A stretch of 64,000 nucleotides of DNA from Bacteroidaceae bacterium (GCA_017509605.1 JAFWPH010000014.1:1-64000); one strand, 5' to 3'. Shown: positions 33,525 through 41,714, counted from the first letter of the stretch. The notes: generated by a model from the sequence alone, not told the origin. A program made the numbers and translations.

Positions 33525-35894
33525 CTACGGTTTTACAACCTTCACGGGACGGACGGTGTTTCCGTAAATACGAGGTATTTCGGACGTAAACCAACTATCC
33601 TCCTCCATCAACACTAATCCCATTGCTGCAGATTCGAAGCCAGACATCGTTCCCGACCAGTAGGCTCCATATTCGCCACCACAGGTTGTGCCTTCAAAAT
33701 CTCCAGCTTCAGGCAAGAAGATACTGTTGTTATTATTTCCTGTGAACTTCCAACCTTTGACACCGTTTTGAGTGGTATAGGTAACAGTACAATTTGTTAT
33801 TAACTCATCAAACTGCGCTGATGTAGGCATTTGCCAACCATCACCTAATGTCGTGGCGATATCGTAGCTCGTACCACTGATGCATTCTCCGAGATTCTGA
33901 TGATTGTCTCCGAACATATCACCTGCATCACAATAGAGATAAGACTCTGCATCGTAAACTATCTTCGTTGTCGTTTCACCCCAAGCATAATAGTCACCGT
34001 ATTCCTCGGGGGTGGTGGCACCCACGTTCATGTTTGCCCAAAGTGTGCCTGAGGGCAGACCGAGGTCAACAGCCACGGGGCCTGCGGGAGTTTGGCTCTG
34101 ATTGATGACCGCACGAACGGGTTGACCATAGTATGGGGCGTCATAACTTGTATATTTATATTGTCCCATTATATAAAACGATAATGCACAAGGATCATTA
34201 TAGATGTCAATATCTGTTCCGGATGTCCAATAGTAAGCAGAGTTGCCAAAAGAACTAAGTTCATCTTCATAATACCAACCAGTCAGAGGTAAGAAGATGC
34301 TGTTGCCATTGGGGCCTATCAACTTGTAGCCAGGTATTCCCTTGCGCGTTACATATTCAAAATCACATTCGTTGAACAACTCCTCGAACTGGACTGCTGT
34401 CGGCATCACCCAATCGCCACCCAGCACGCTATGAGCCACATCGTATTGCGTGCCGCAGATGTCGCCAAAGTCATAGAAGTAAGGATTTCCGTCATCACCG
34501 TCGTAGAGATAGCTATCCCAGTTGTACGAGGTTTTCTCCTCTATCTCACCCCAGGCGTAGTAGCCGCCAGCTAACTCAGGAGCGGTGGCACCCACGTTCA
34601 TGTTCGCCCACAGCGTACCGCTGGGCAGACCGAGGTCAACTGCCTGCAGTTCGATGTCGCCTTCATCATCGTATGCGGCAAGTGGATTGTAGCCGTCGTA
34701 GAGATTGTTTTCCACCACGCCGTCAATCATGAAACTGAAGTCTTCTGGGTCGTCCTCAATCCAGGTATTGATGTTGGGGTAAGCATTCTGAATGGGGACA
34801 CGCTCCTTTGGCCAACGCCACATAAAGGCAAACAACTCTGGATTATCGCCTAAGGCTCTCGTGGCCACCAGCGGCTGAGGATCATCTTCCTCTTCAAAAT
34901 AATAATCACCAATCACAATCACCTGGGGAATGGCACCGGAACCGTTGTTGGTGATGCGGTACTCGCCCTCTTTCTTGCCGTCCACCTCGAGGAGGAATGG
35001 GAAGCCGTCGTCAGAGAGGCTCAGATAATAGGGTGCGTCAATCTCGCAAGAAACGTACGGCACCTTGTCTTTCCCCTTGGTGATGCCATCGCCCTTCCAA
35101 TTGGTGTTGATCATCGTGTTCTGGCTTTCGCCCATGACTGCATGCAGTTCCTGACCATCGAAGAGGGGAACCAAAGTTAAACCGTCATCAATGGCTCTTA
35201 GAGTAGGCTCATCATCATCAAATTGAGGGTATGCGCAGTAGAGTTTCAAGGGCAGCACGGCACCCACGGCCATCAAGGTGACCTTCAGTTTGCCTGTACC
35301 CGTCACATACTCTGCCTTGATTACGGCGTCGTTGAAGTCGAAGTCGTCGCTCGCACCGAGGTCCTCGAAGGCGATGGTCGCAGTGTTGGGATTTCCATCA
35401 ACCAGGATATCGACCACCTCATCACCGTCTGCGCGTGTGGAGGCGTTGCGGGCATTGGCGATGCCGTCGAACTTCACGGAAGCCTTGCCTGCGGAAGGGA
35501 TGGCAACGGTCTTGGTGATGTTGTTCACACCGTCGTCAACCATGCAGTAGATGTTCTTGGCGGCCTTGTGGGCATCGACTCTTACGGTCGAAACCTGGCC
35601 GGCATTGAGGTTCTCGAACTTGCCGAGGAGTTTTGCACCCTTGATGTTAGGCATCGCGCTGAAGACGCGGAGCGTGTAGTTGCCCTGGGTGTTGGCCACG
35701 GACACGTCGATGCCCACGGCACGCTGGGTGTTGAAGTCTTGGTTGGGGTTCACCTTACCGAAGGTCTTCTCGAAATTGGCCTGGTAGTTGTTGAACTTGT
35801 CCACACTTACCACGTCTTCGTTGGAGCATCCCGTGAAAACGAGGACCCCCATCATTGCCATAAAGGCGAAAAGGATTTTTTTCATGTTGAGCAT
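33525..35894 (-). CDS. Surface lipoprotein: LruC-like/DUF4842 domain plus two FISUMP modules
   Basis: 789 aa, start at 35894 or 35885 (MKKILFAFMAMMGVLVFTGCS, lipobox FTGC). About 25-110 is a repeat region; about 140-350 carries DVAIEDLGASDDFDFNDAVIKAEY-type sequence characteristic of the LruC/DUF4842 domain (calcium-binding, surface). Two FISUMP modules follow (about 395-565 and 570-785), each with VDLGLPSGTLWANMNVGAT, YAWGE, WQMPT and NSIFLPxxG, ending VRPVK. A third module continues after a TAG stop. Probably cell-surface; ligand unknown. Confidence 0.82.
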   Translation of the reverse strand: MLNMKKILFAFMAMMGVLVFTGCSNEDVVSVDKFNNYQANFEKTFGKVNPNQDFNTQRAVGIDVSVANTQGNYTLRVFSAMPNIKGAKLLGKFENLNAGQVSTVRVDAHKAAKNIYCMVDDGVNNITKTVAIPSAGKASVKFDGIANARNASTRADGDEVVDILVDGNPNTATIAFEDLGASDDFDFNDAVIKAEYVTGTGKLKVTLMAVGAVLPLKLYCAYPQFDDDEPTLRAIDDGLTLVPLFDGQELHAVMGESQNTMINTNWKGDGITKGKDKVPYVSCEIDAPYYLSLSDDGFPFLLEVDGKKEGEYRITNNGSGAIPQVIVIGDYYFEEEDDPQPLVATRALGDNPELFAFMWRWPKERVPIQNAYPNINTWIEDDPEDFSFMIDGVVENNLYDGYNPLAAYDDEGDIELQAVDLGLPSGTLWANMNVGATAPELAGGYYAWGEIEEKTSYNWDSYLYDGDDGNPYFYDFGDICGTQYDVAHSVLGGDWVMPTAVQFEELFNECDFEYVTRKGIPGYKLIGPNGNSIFLPLTGWYYEDELSSFGNSAYYWTSGTDIDIYNDPCALSFYIMGQYKYTSYDAPYYGQPVRAVINQSQTPAGPVAVDLGLPSGTLWANMNVGATTPEEYGDYYAWGETTTKIVYDAESYLYCDAGDMFGDNHQNLGECISGTSYDIATTLGDGWQMPTSAQFDELITNCTVTYTTQNGVKGWKFTGNNNNSIFLPEAGDFEGTTCGGEYGAYWSGTMSGFESAAMGLVLMEEDSWFTSEIPRIYGNTVRPVKVVKP

Positions 35895-36072
35895 TGATTA
35901 TTAATTAGGTTATAAAAAAGTTAAGTCAGCAATATGTGTCATCATCTGTTGTTTCCAGGCTAACTATTCCCGTGATAGCTCACACTCAACATCTCAATAT
36001 TTCTTCATCGGCTTCGGAATACAATCTGGGAAGTCTTTTTGGAAAAAACGTGTTCGTAAGGGCATCTCACTG

Positions 36073-36104
36073 CAAATTTACAATTATTCACAAGAAAGTA
36101 CAAA
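36073..36104 (-). promoter_or_regulatory. Predicted promoter of the FISUMP lipoprotein gene
   Basis: On the minus strand TTTG (36104-36101), 20 bp, then a perfect -7 box TAAATTTG (36080-36073). The leader is about 175 nt long. Within it I see only short hairpins and no known riboswitch. Confidence 0.7.
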
Positions 36105-36150
36105 AAAATTACATCTTTTTTTTTACTTCATTGAGAACGAGGAAAGAATT

Positions 36151-36400
36151 CTTAATAGGCTTTAGCCATATTTAGTCAAGAGGCAAGAATTGTTAAAGGG
36201 TTATTGGTTATTGAATTTTGGTCTAAAGTCTAATTATGCTCTAAGGAGTCAAGGAGTAAAGGAGGATCCTGGCTACGGACTTTGAGGACTATTAGGACTG
36301 CCATCGCTAACTACAGTATTTATAGTAAACAACATTCACAAAAAAATAACAACTAAGAAAAGCCGGAGAGTCAAGAGGCGAGAGTCAAGAGGCGAGAGTC
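36151..36400. repeat. Two degenerate composite repeat blocks in a gene-free region
   Basis: The stretch 35895-36402 has no gene. Beyond the promoter it holds TTAATAGGCTTTAGCC, GTCAAGAGGCAAGA and GGGTTATTGGTTATTGAA (36151-36217), AAGGAGTCAAGGAGTAAAGG (36242-36261), and GTCAAGAGGCGAGA twice (36370-36398). These copies are more diverged than those at 25-32 kb. Confidence 0.75.
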
Positions 36401-36402
36401 TA

Positions 36403-36609
36403 TTATTCGTATGTGAACTGATGGATGTAGAAGTAGGTGTCTTCATTATCATAGTCATAGCCGTTGATGAAGTGCACCATTTCCTCGTCAGTGCGTTCGC
36501 CTTGTTGAACGTTCATTTTCCCGCACCATTCATTGATTGCATCCTTGAGGGTGTTGTAGATGTCGTCGCAGACATCCTCGAAAGGATCACCGCTGGAGCA
36601 GACCGCCAC
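36403..36609 (-). pseudogene. Probable C-terminal gene remnant, 68 codons
   Basis: The frame opens right after the methyltransferase stop (SAFFPEEVAVCSSGDPFEDV...) and ends HQFTYE. The only start is GTG at 36607-36609. Composition is acidic and protein-like, with DNEDTYFYIHQF. The likely reading is the 3' end of a gene whose front was lost when the neighbouring methyltransferase fragment was joined here. Family unknown. Confidence 0.4.
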
Positions 36610-36630
36610 CTCCTCGGGGAAGAAGGCAGA

Positions 36631-37597
36631 TTAGGGTTTAATTTCTCTTTGTATAATACTCCCCAATAACGTATCCTTGTACCAATGCCTTGTCAGTGTT
36701 ACCTTTTCATACTCTGGCAAACTCTCCAAATATTCTAGCTCAAATACCAAACGAGGTTCTTCATCATTAGACTCTGGATGAATTTCAGCCTTATTGCCAA
36801 TACGGGCCACCCGAATTAGGTATAAATCACGAACTCCTTTCTCTTTGATATAAGGCATGAAGTAATAGAGTTTATTAATGGCAACAGTAGAAGGAAATGT
36901 TTTTGTCTTTCCTGTATAATAGATCTTCGTTGGTTCTTCTTTCAAGAAATAATCTTCGTTGTCTTTCTTAACAAAACAGATTAAAAGGTGCTTTGCCGGG
37001 TCTAATGAATATTGTTTCTTAGGACGGTTAACGACCAGTGGAGTTTCTTCGTTAGCAAACAGTCCTAAATCAAGCATTGGATTTGCATCGCGGTTCGTAA
37101 AGATGGGACGTGAAGAAAAAGGAGCCTCATCATAGATGAATTGATAAAGGCTCTTGCCTATCTGTTCCACAATACCACATACCAATGCATTTCCCATGAG
37201 GAATGCACGTCTGCCATCAGATACTTGCGGATGCAAAGTATGGTTGTCGGGGAACATGTTCATGCGTTCCAGCTCGATAGGCAAAAGGCGACGATAGCGT
37301 CCTGACTCTGTCTTGACCACATGCTTGAAACGAGAAGGAGCGGAACCACCTTCGCCTGTGATAATTGTACGTGAAGGCTGATCAAGATAGTCAGGGAAAG
37401 CCATGCCCCCCTCAGAAAACATGTATCTATACCCTTCCTTGGAAACACGCTCAATCTTCTTTGCGCCTTTTTCGTATTCCCACTTGGGTAGTTCTTCTTC
37501 TGAGATAAAGAAGTCTTCCGGTACTAAATTTTCATCAACAAGATTACCGCCTAATGTCTGACGTGGTCCATCATAGACAGATTCTGCATCGGGTGCA
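36631..37597 (-). pseudogene. 5'-truncated DNA cytosine-5 methyltransferase
   Basis: From about 37590 the frame carries the end of a C5 methyltransferase: PSRTIITGEGGSAPSRFKHV (motif IX region) and RRLLPIELERMNMFPDNHT then GRRAFLMGNALVCGIVEQIG (motif X). The SAM-binding FxGxG, the PCQ catalytic Cys loop and ENV motif are absent, so it cannot methylate DNA. After motif X a further 150 residues (YYTGKTKTFPSTVAINKLYY, VRDLYLIRVARIGNKAEI) form an extra domain I do not recognise, possibly PUA-like. The open frame continues to 37758, but that part is antisense-frame reading of the zinc-motif gene. It points to a lost restriction-modification locus. Confidence 0.82.
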
Positions 37598-37843
37598 GTA
37601 ACCGTCGGTCTTGGCGGCTCTGGAACACTGAGTGCCGGCCTTGGTCGTGGCCTTACACTTCTTGACCTTGGAGTCCTTAGTCTGATGGACATAGCAATAC
37701 TTGCTGTTGGGACGGGGCTTGTTTTTGCAACGGGTGCCTTTCTTGGTAATAGCTTCACAACGAGAGGGGGTCGGCAAGTTCGGGGTGTCTTGCGTAGGAT
37801 TGGGTGCCATCAGGGCTAAAGAGAGGAGGATGAACTTGAACAT
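37571..37843 (-). CDS. Secreted small protein with two Cys/His zinc-binding motifs, 3' end altered
   Basis: 90 aa from ATG at 37843; a -7 box just upstream supports this start over 37903. Signal-like MFKFILLSLALMAPNPTQ. Motif one: RCEAITKKGTRCKNKPRPNS then KYCYVHQ (C-x7-C...C-x2-H). Motif two: KCKATTKAGTQCSRAAKTDG then YCT, after which the expected His is missing and six unrelated residues (RCRICL) precede the stop. The break coincides with the start of methyltransferase homology, so the gene was truncated by the same rearrangement. Family resembles DUF5763; function unknown. Confidence 0.7.
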   Translation of the reverse strand: MFKFILLSLALMAPNPTQDTPNLPTPSRCEAITKKGTRCKNKPRPNSKYCYVHQTKDSKVKKCKATTKAGTQCSRAAKTDGYCTRCRICL

Positions 37844-37880
37844 GGTCGGTTGTGTTGTTAAGTTGATGGATTCTTCTGTG

Positions 37881-37888
37881 CAAAGGTA
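37881..37888 (-). promoter_or_regulatory. Predicted -7 box of the zinc-motif gene
   Basis: On the minus strand TACCTTTG matches TAnnTTTG and lies 38 nt upstream of the ATG at 37843. Confidence 0.55.
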
Positions 37889-37974
37889 AACAATTTTAGT
37901 CATTTAGGGGTGGAAAAGATACGCTATCTGCGTCAAGAACCGTTATTTTCAACTGGTTAGTGATACTAACCGGT

Positions 37975-38567
37975 TCATTTATTGCGGCTGTTCTGGTTTT
38001 GTAAACCCTTGCCATCTATCAACGGCTTTAACTCACGTTCAAAGATAGAACGTTCCACTATCCTATAATGAGGACGGTATGCTTCACGATATTCAGGAGA
38101 ATGGCTGATAGCATAGTTGCCGTAGGACGCTTGCTGTTGGCACTACGGATAAAGGCATCAATAAGCATTTCCTCTGAGATGATATTCTCTTTGATACTTC
38201 TGATGCTGACACGATAGTAATTACTGTCTATGCCACAAGGCTCATAGTACCAGGGCATGAGGTCATCAAGAGTGGTAGTGCTTAGTTCCTCGTCAAGATA
38301 GGCTTTGAACTTCGTTCGAGCCTGCTCACGCTCGGGAGAGTCAAAATAGGTTTTGCTCTCCTCTCGCTTACTCGCAGCCTTCACTCTTTGACTGTCTGAA
38401 ACAAGATGCTCCGCTCCCATGAAGTCCTGAAAGCACGACTTATACAGATCGAGCAAACGCAACTGCGGATAAGTCTGCTGTTGCCTATGGACGAACCCCT
38501 GTATGTCCTGTGCCTGAAGTACTATTGAACACAGCAGGCTGATGGTGACAAGTGCTATAATCTTCAT
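37975..38567 (-). pseudogene. Frameshifted secreted hypothetical protein
   Basis: The first frame (38567 to about 38125) encodes MKIIALVTISLLCSIVLQAQ (signal peptide) and a charged helical protein to FIRSANSKRPT. It then runs into 20 residues of unlikely sequence and stops at 38058. The next frame, from about 38122, reads GNYAISHSPEYREAYRPHYR and IVERSIFERELKPLI to a TGA at 37975-37977, a clear protein sequence. One frame change near 38115-38130 joins them. A short deletion there is also possible. No function recognised. Confidence 0.75.
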
Positions 38568-38731
38568 CGTTTAATTCCTATTTATCTGTCTATTGCAAGT
38601 CTTTCACTTAAATTTGCCGCTAAAGCGGCCAAGACTATGGGAGTCGCCTTCGGCGAGAAATCCTACAAATCGGTTCAAATCTAACAAATCTGTAAATCTA
38701 CTCTGTACAAATCTGTACTCTTGCATGTAAA

Positions 38732-39652
38732 TCAATAACCGAAATATTTCTTACAATACACATTCATTGTGCTGTCATATCTTACGCTACAATCTTTGTC
38801 GCCAATCAGTAAGTGACCGGAATGAGGGAAGACAATCAGGTCGTAAGTCCTGCCAAGACTATCGTACAGGGCCTGCAACTCCCGATAGTGTCCCGGTTTC
38901 ACTAAACCATCTTTTCCCCCGTAGGCAAAGATGGCAGGTAGAGCCGTCGAGTCGTTGATGTATGCAATGGGCGAGGCCTGCAACTTAATACTGTCGAGCA
39001 ATTCGGGTGTAAAGGTGGAAGCTTCCCAATGCTGTCCCGTACAGCTAAAGGCGAATTTCGCGGCATCTTCGGCCTTAGCGTTTCTGTCGTAAGGAAACAA
39101 GATGCGCAGATCAGCGGGTCCGACCTTGATGGTTGCAAAACGCAGCGGAATGACATGGGAACAGCCGAAGGAATACATCATGGCCAGATGCCCGCCAGCC
39201 GATGTGCCGCCGATAGCCATTTGTCGGATATGGACACCCTTTTGGGACGCAAATCCTTCAATATGGCGTATGCATGAACCAATCTCTTCGAGCATGGTGG
39301 GGATCGAAACTCCGTCTTCATTTAGCAGACTATAGTTCATGGTAGCGGTAGCATACCCCTTCTTCAGCCATGTGAAGCAATCAGATGTGTGCTCACTCTT
39401 GTCACCACCAATCCATGAACCTCCATGGACATATAGGATGAGCGGAAGACTGTCCTGTTGTGCCGCATCGTTGGGCAGATACAGGTCGTACTTGTTATGC
39501 TCACGGCTGCCATAAGCTACATCAGTAAACCGCTGACCATACTCGTCTTTCCACTTGGGCTTATTCACATATATAGCGATAGCCACTGCAATGCATAACA
39601 ACAAAACGGCTCCCAACAGGAAACCACATCCTTTTTTGACACAACTATTCAT
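38732..39652 (-). CDS. Membrane-anchored alpha/beta hydrolase (esterase/lipase family)
   Basis: 306 aa. N-terminal hydrophobic anchor about 9-28 (GCGFLLGAVLLLCIAVAIAI). Hydrolase_3-like features: YVHGGSWIGGDKSEH (HGG oxyanion), nucleophile GGTSAGGHLAMMYS, Asp in YGGKDGLVKPGH, His in FPHSGHLL. This is the BD-FAE/acetyl-esterase-like group that deacylates glycans or small esters. It sits alone between repeat block 39655 and a damaged gene. Substrate not predictable. Confidence 0.85.
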   Translation of the reverse strand: MNSCVKKGCGFLLGAVLLLCIAVAIAIYVNKPKWKDEYGQRFTDVAYGSREHNKYDLYLPNDAAQQDSLPLILYVHGGSWIGGDKSEHTSDCFTWLKKGYATATMNYSLLNEDGVSIPTMLEEIGSCIRHIEGFASQKGVHIRQMAIGGTSAGGHLAMMYSFGCSHVIPLRFATIKVGPADLRILFPYDRNAKAEDAAKFAFSCTGQHWEASTFTPELLDSIKLQASPIAYINDSTALPAIFAYGGKDGLVKPGHYRELQALYDSLGRTYDLIVFPHSGHLLIGDKDCSVRYDSTMNVYCKKYFGY

Positions 39653-39654
39653 TC

Positions 39655-39716
39655 TTTATTGGTTATGGGTTATGGGTTATTGAGGTCAAGAGTCAAGAGT
39701 CAAGAGTCGAGAGTCT
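39655..39716. repeat. GGTTATGGGTTATTGA plus heptamer array at the 3' end of the RT gene
   Basis: Two GGTTATG units and GGTTATTGAG, then GTCAAGA three times, GTCGAGA and GTC. The array enters the reverse transcriptase frame: the last nine residues (DSRLLTLDS) and the TGA stop are encoded by it. Same orientation as the copy at 41605-41670. Confidence 0.92.
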
Positions 39717-40915
39717 ATATCCTTGAACTTGTAGAACTCGTTCACGAGACTTCGGTATCCCAGTTGTTTCAGTTGGGCGTAGTCCGTTTTGTAGTTCGCC
39801 TTGCAATGTCTGCCCGTGGCGAGGTAGCGGATATACTGCTGAAGGTAATGGTCGATTTCCCTCAGTCCTTCGGATTGGTTGATGACGGGGAAGAACCACC
39901 GCGACCACGAGAGGGTTTCGGCATCGTCACCCTCAAAGAACTTCCGGTTGAAACGGTTGACGAGTCCCTTCATCGCCTTTTCGGGCGGAAGGTGTTGCTG
40001 TCTGCTCCAGCGCAGCAGTGAGTTTGCCGCACGCCTGATTTTGCCTTTCATCTTTTTCTTGGCCGCCTCCGAGATGTCAATGTCGTTGCCATGGCATTTG
40101 AATCCCAGAAACTCGTAGGCCTCGTCGGGTGCGTAAACATTCACCTTCTCGGGGTTGACCTCAAGCCGGTATTGCCTGAGAAACTCCTCCATCTGACACC
40201 TATAATCCTCAAGGGTGTCAGGGTCAGGGGCAAAGATGATGATGTCGTCGGAATAGCGGGCATAGATGGCACCCGAATCATGAAAATGCTTGTCCACCTC
40301 CTTGAGATAGACATTGGCCAGGAAGGGCGAGGTGGGGACACCTGCCATCACACCGTGGTTTTCAAGGATGACCTCGCCATTGTATTCGACGCGATTGTCG
40401 GTCAGCATCCTCTCAAAGAAATGGAACAAAGGCAGGTCGTCGGCAAACATCTCCTCCAACATCGGCAGGAGGATGTCGATGGAGATGGAATTGAAATAGT
40501 CGTGGATGTCGAGTTTGTATGCCCACATGGCGCGATGGCTGATGGCATGGTTGATGCGGCGGATGGCGTCGTGTGCCTTCACACCCCGGCGGAAGGCATA
40601 GCAGTTTGGGGCGAACAGGTCGTCGTAATGATAAAGACTGTAGGCGATGAACTTGAGTATGGTCATCTCGTCGGGCGCAAAACTATAAACCACGCGTTTC
40701 TTACCAGCACCCATCTTGTTGACCATCATTTTCCGGGGAATACCCAAGCCCTCACCCCGCACAATCTTTTGTGCCAGGTGAAGATACTTCTCTTGCTCCA
40801 CATAAGTGTCGGCGGCATCGAACTCATGCCAGTTGAAACGACACTTCATCAGTCGGTAATTGAGGAAATTCTCCCAGGCCTTTTGCTGGGTCAGTTGGGT
40901 GATGATGCTTTCCAT
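39686..40915 (-). CDS. Stand-alone reverse transcriptase
   Basis: 409 aa. RT blocks in order: GLGIPRKMMVNKMGAGKKRV (about 57-74), FAPNCYAFRRGVKAHDAI (RT2), YKLDIHDYFNSI with catalytic Asp (RT3, about 133-144), GVMAGVPTSPFLANVYL (RT4), YARYSDDIIIF with the catalytic Asp pair (RT5, YSDD 221-224), LEVNPEKVNVY and EFLGFK (RT6/7), then a basic thumb. It has SP, not the SQ of diversity-generating RTs; no maturase HNH; and I do not see the NAxxH or VTG motifs of retron RTs. So it is a non-intron RT of unassigned class. A 175-aa gene precedes it, with a structured gap between. Confidence 0.9.
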   Translation of the reverse strand: MESIITQLTQQKAWENFLNYRLMKCRFNWHEFDAADTYVEQEKYLHLAQKIVRGEGLGIPRKMMVNKMGAGKKRVVYSFAPDEMTILKFIAYSLYHYDDLFAPNCYAFRRGVKAHDAIRRINHAISHRAMWAYKLDIHDYFNSISIDILLPMLEEMFADDLPLFHFFERMLTDNRVEYNGEVILENHGVMAGVPTSPFLANVYLKEVDKHFHDSGAIYARYSDDIIIFAPDPDTLEDYRCQMEEFLRQYRLEVNPEKVNVYAPDEAYEFLGFKCHGNDIDISEAAKKKMKGKIRRAANSLLRWSRQQHLPPEKAMKGLVNRFNRKFFEGDDAETLSWSRWFFPVINQSEGLREIDHYLQQYIRYLATGRHCKANYKTDYAQLKQLGYRSLVNEFYKFKDIDSRLLTLDS

Positions 40916-40925
40916 GATGAAAAGA

Positions 40926-41061
40926 AGAAAAAGGGGAAAGATTTTGAATCGGCAAAATTGCTGATCACAAGAGGGTACCTTGTCCTGTCGGCCTGCAAAA
41001 CAATAGTAATGTTCAAGGCTGCCTCCATCGCAGGCACAGCTGTGCTGTATCCCCTTTTTCT
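40926..41061 (-). ncRNA. Candidate structured RNA upstream of the reverse transcriptase
   Basis: A 12-bp perfect inverted repeat, AGAAAAAGGGGA (40926-40937) and TCCCCTTTTTCT (41050-41061), encloses 112 nt. Inside are a 12-bp palindrome GCACAGCTGTGC, a GCCTGC/GCAGGC pairing, ACAAG/CTTGT and GCAA/TTGC hairpins. The arm nearest the RT ends 11 nt before its ATG. The layout is like the msr-msd region of retrons (terminal inverted repeats, next to an RT). It might instead be a leader or encode a 45-codon ORF (ATG near 41028, MEAALNITIVLQ). Confidence 0.4.
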
Positions 41062-41076
41062 CTGACTCTTCGGTTC

Positions 41077-41604
41077 CTATGCCTCCCCGTTCAAGAACTT
41101 GCTGATGCGACTGATGACATAGTCTCTCTCATTGTCCATCTGCGTGTAGAAGTTGATGTAGGGAATGCCCAGTTTCTTGGCATACACCCTCGCGATGAGG
41201 TACTTGACATTGTTGTAGTGGCTGTGGCCATTGCCAAGCATCACCACTCCCTCAGCCTTCCCGCCTTTCTCAAGCACGAAGGTGTAGGGCTGTCCCCATT
41301 CGGCTTTGTAAGCCTGATAAGGACGTTTCCTGTAGAGTTTGAACTCATCGTTGGCGAATCCCACCAGATCCGTTACCGGGACCTTCTCACGAATGCTGTA
41401 GTCGGAGAACTCAGTCAGAAGTATTTGCCTGAAATAGGCTTCCCACTCTGCGGGAGTCCTTTCGGGAATGACGGGTTCCACTGGACTCGGTCTGTACTGG
41501 GGCTGACGTGCAGGCTGCTGAGTAGGTTCGGCCTGCTTGGACGATTTGTCAAGGTAGTCTTTGGCGACGTCCACCAATTTCAACAATATTTTTCCAAAAT
41601 CCAT
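41077..41604 (-). CDS. Uncharacterised 175-aa partner gene of the reverse transcriptase
   Basis: The N-terminus (MDFGKILLKLVDVAKDYLD) is an amphipathic helix, then a Gln/Pro linker, then a compact domain from about 50: TPAEWEAYFRQILLTEFSDY, QPYTFVLEKGGKAEGVVMLG, KYLIARVYAKKLGIPYINFY and NERDYVISRISKFL. The order of a Glu/Lys-bearing strand, a conserved Gly and a late helix faintly resembles restriction-endonuclease-like folds, but no certain active site is seen. It is the first gene of the RT transcript, with its own promoter upstream and the 112-nt structured gap downstream. No known retron effector recognised. Confidence 0.6.
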   Translation of the reverse strand: MDFGKILLKLVDVAKDYLDKSSKQAEPTQQPARQPQYRPSPVEPVIPERTPAEWEAYFRQILLTEFSDYSIREKVPVTDLVGFANDEFKLYRKRPYQAYKAEWGQPYTFVLEKGGKAEGVVMLGNGHSHYNNVKYLIARVYAKKLGIPYINFYTQMDNERDYVISRISKFLNGEA

Positions 41605-41670
41605 AGGCTATTGAAGGGTTATAGGTTATTGAAGTCGAGAGTCAAGAGTCAAGAGTCTGTTTAGGCTTGG
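41605..41670. repeat. GGTTATAGGTTATTGAAG plus heptamers at the 5' side of the RT operon
   Basis: AGGGTTATAGGTTATTGAAG, GTCGAGA, two GTCAAGA units, GTC and TTTAGGC. It forms the 5' leader between the predicted promoter at 41684 and the ATG at 41604, and is in direct orientation with the copy after the RT gene. Confidence 0.9.
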
Positions 41671-41683
41671 CCTGAGTTGTTTG

Positions 41684-41714
41684 CAAATGTACATTTTTTT
41701 TGACAGATTCCAAA
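41684..41714 (-). promoter_or_regulatory. Predicted promoter of the reverse transcriptase operon
   Basis: On the minus strand TTTG (41714-41711), 19 bp, then a perfect -7 box TACATTTG (41691-41684). The transcript would run through repeat block 41605-41670 as 5' untranslated RNA. Confidence 0.65.

Noticed and set aside
33482-33527. TAG read as a sense codon (recoded stop)
   Set aside because: TAG ends several ordinary genes here (GH51, esterase, 175-aa gene), so the code is standard; a point change is simpler.
39686-40915. Diversity-generating retroelement
   Set aside because: The RT has GVPTSP at the position where these enzymes have an SQ motif, and I found no template/variable repeat pair or C-type-lectin target gene nearby.
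39686-41604. Group II intron
   Set aside because: No maturase HNH domain, no recognisable domain V (short stem with an AGC/GUU triad) after the RT, and a separate upstream gene in the same transcript.
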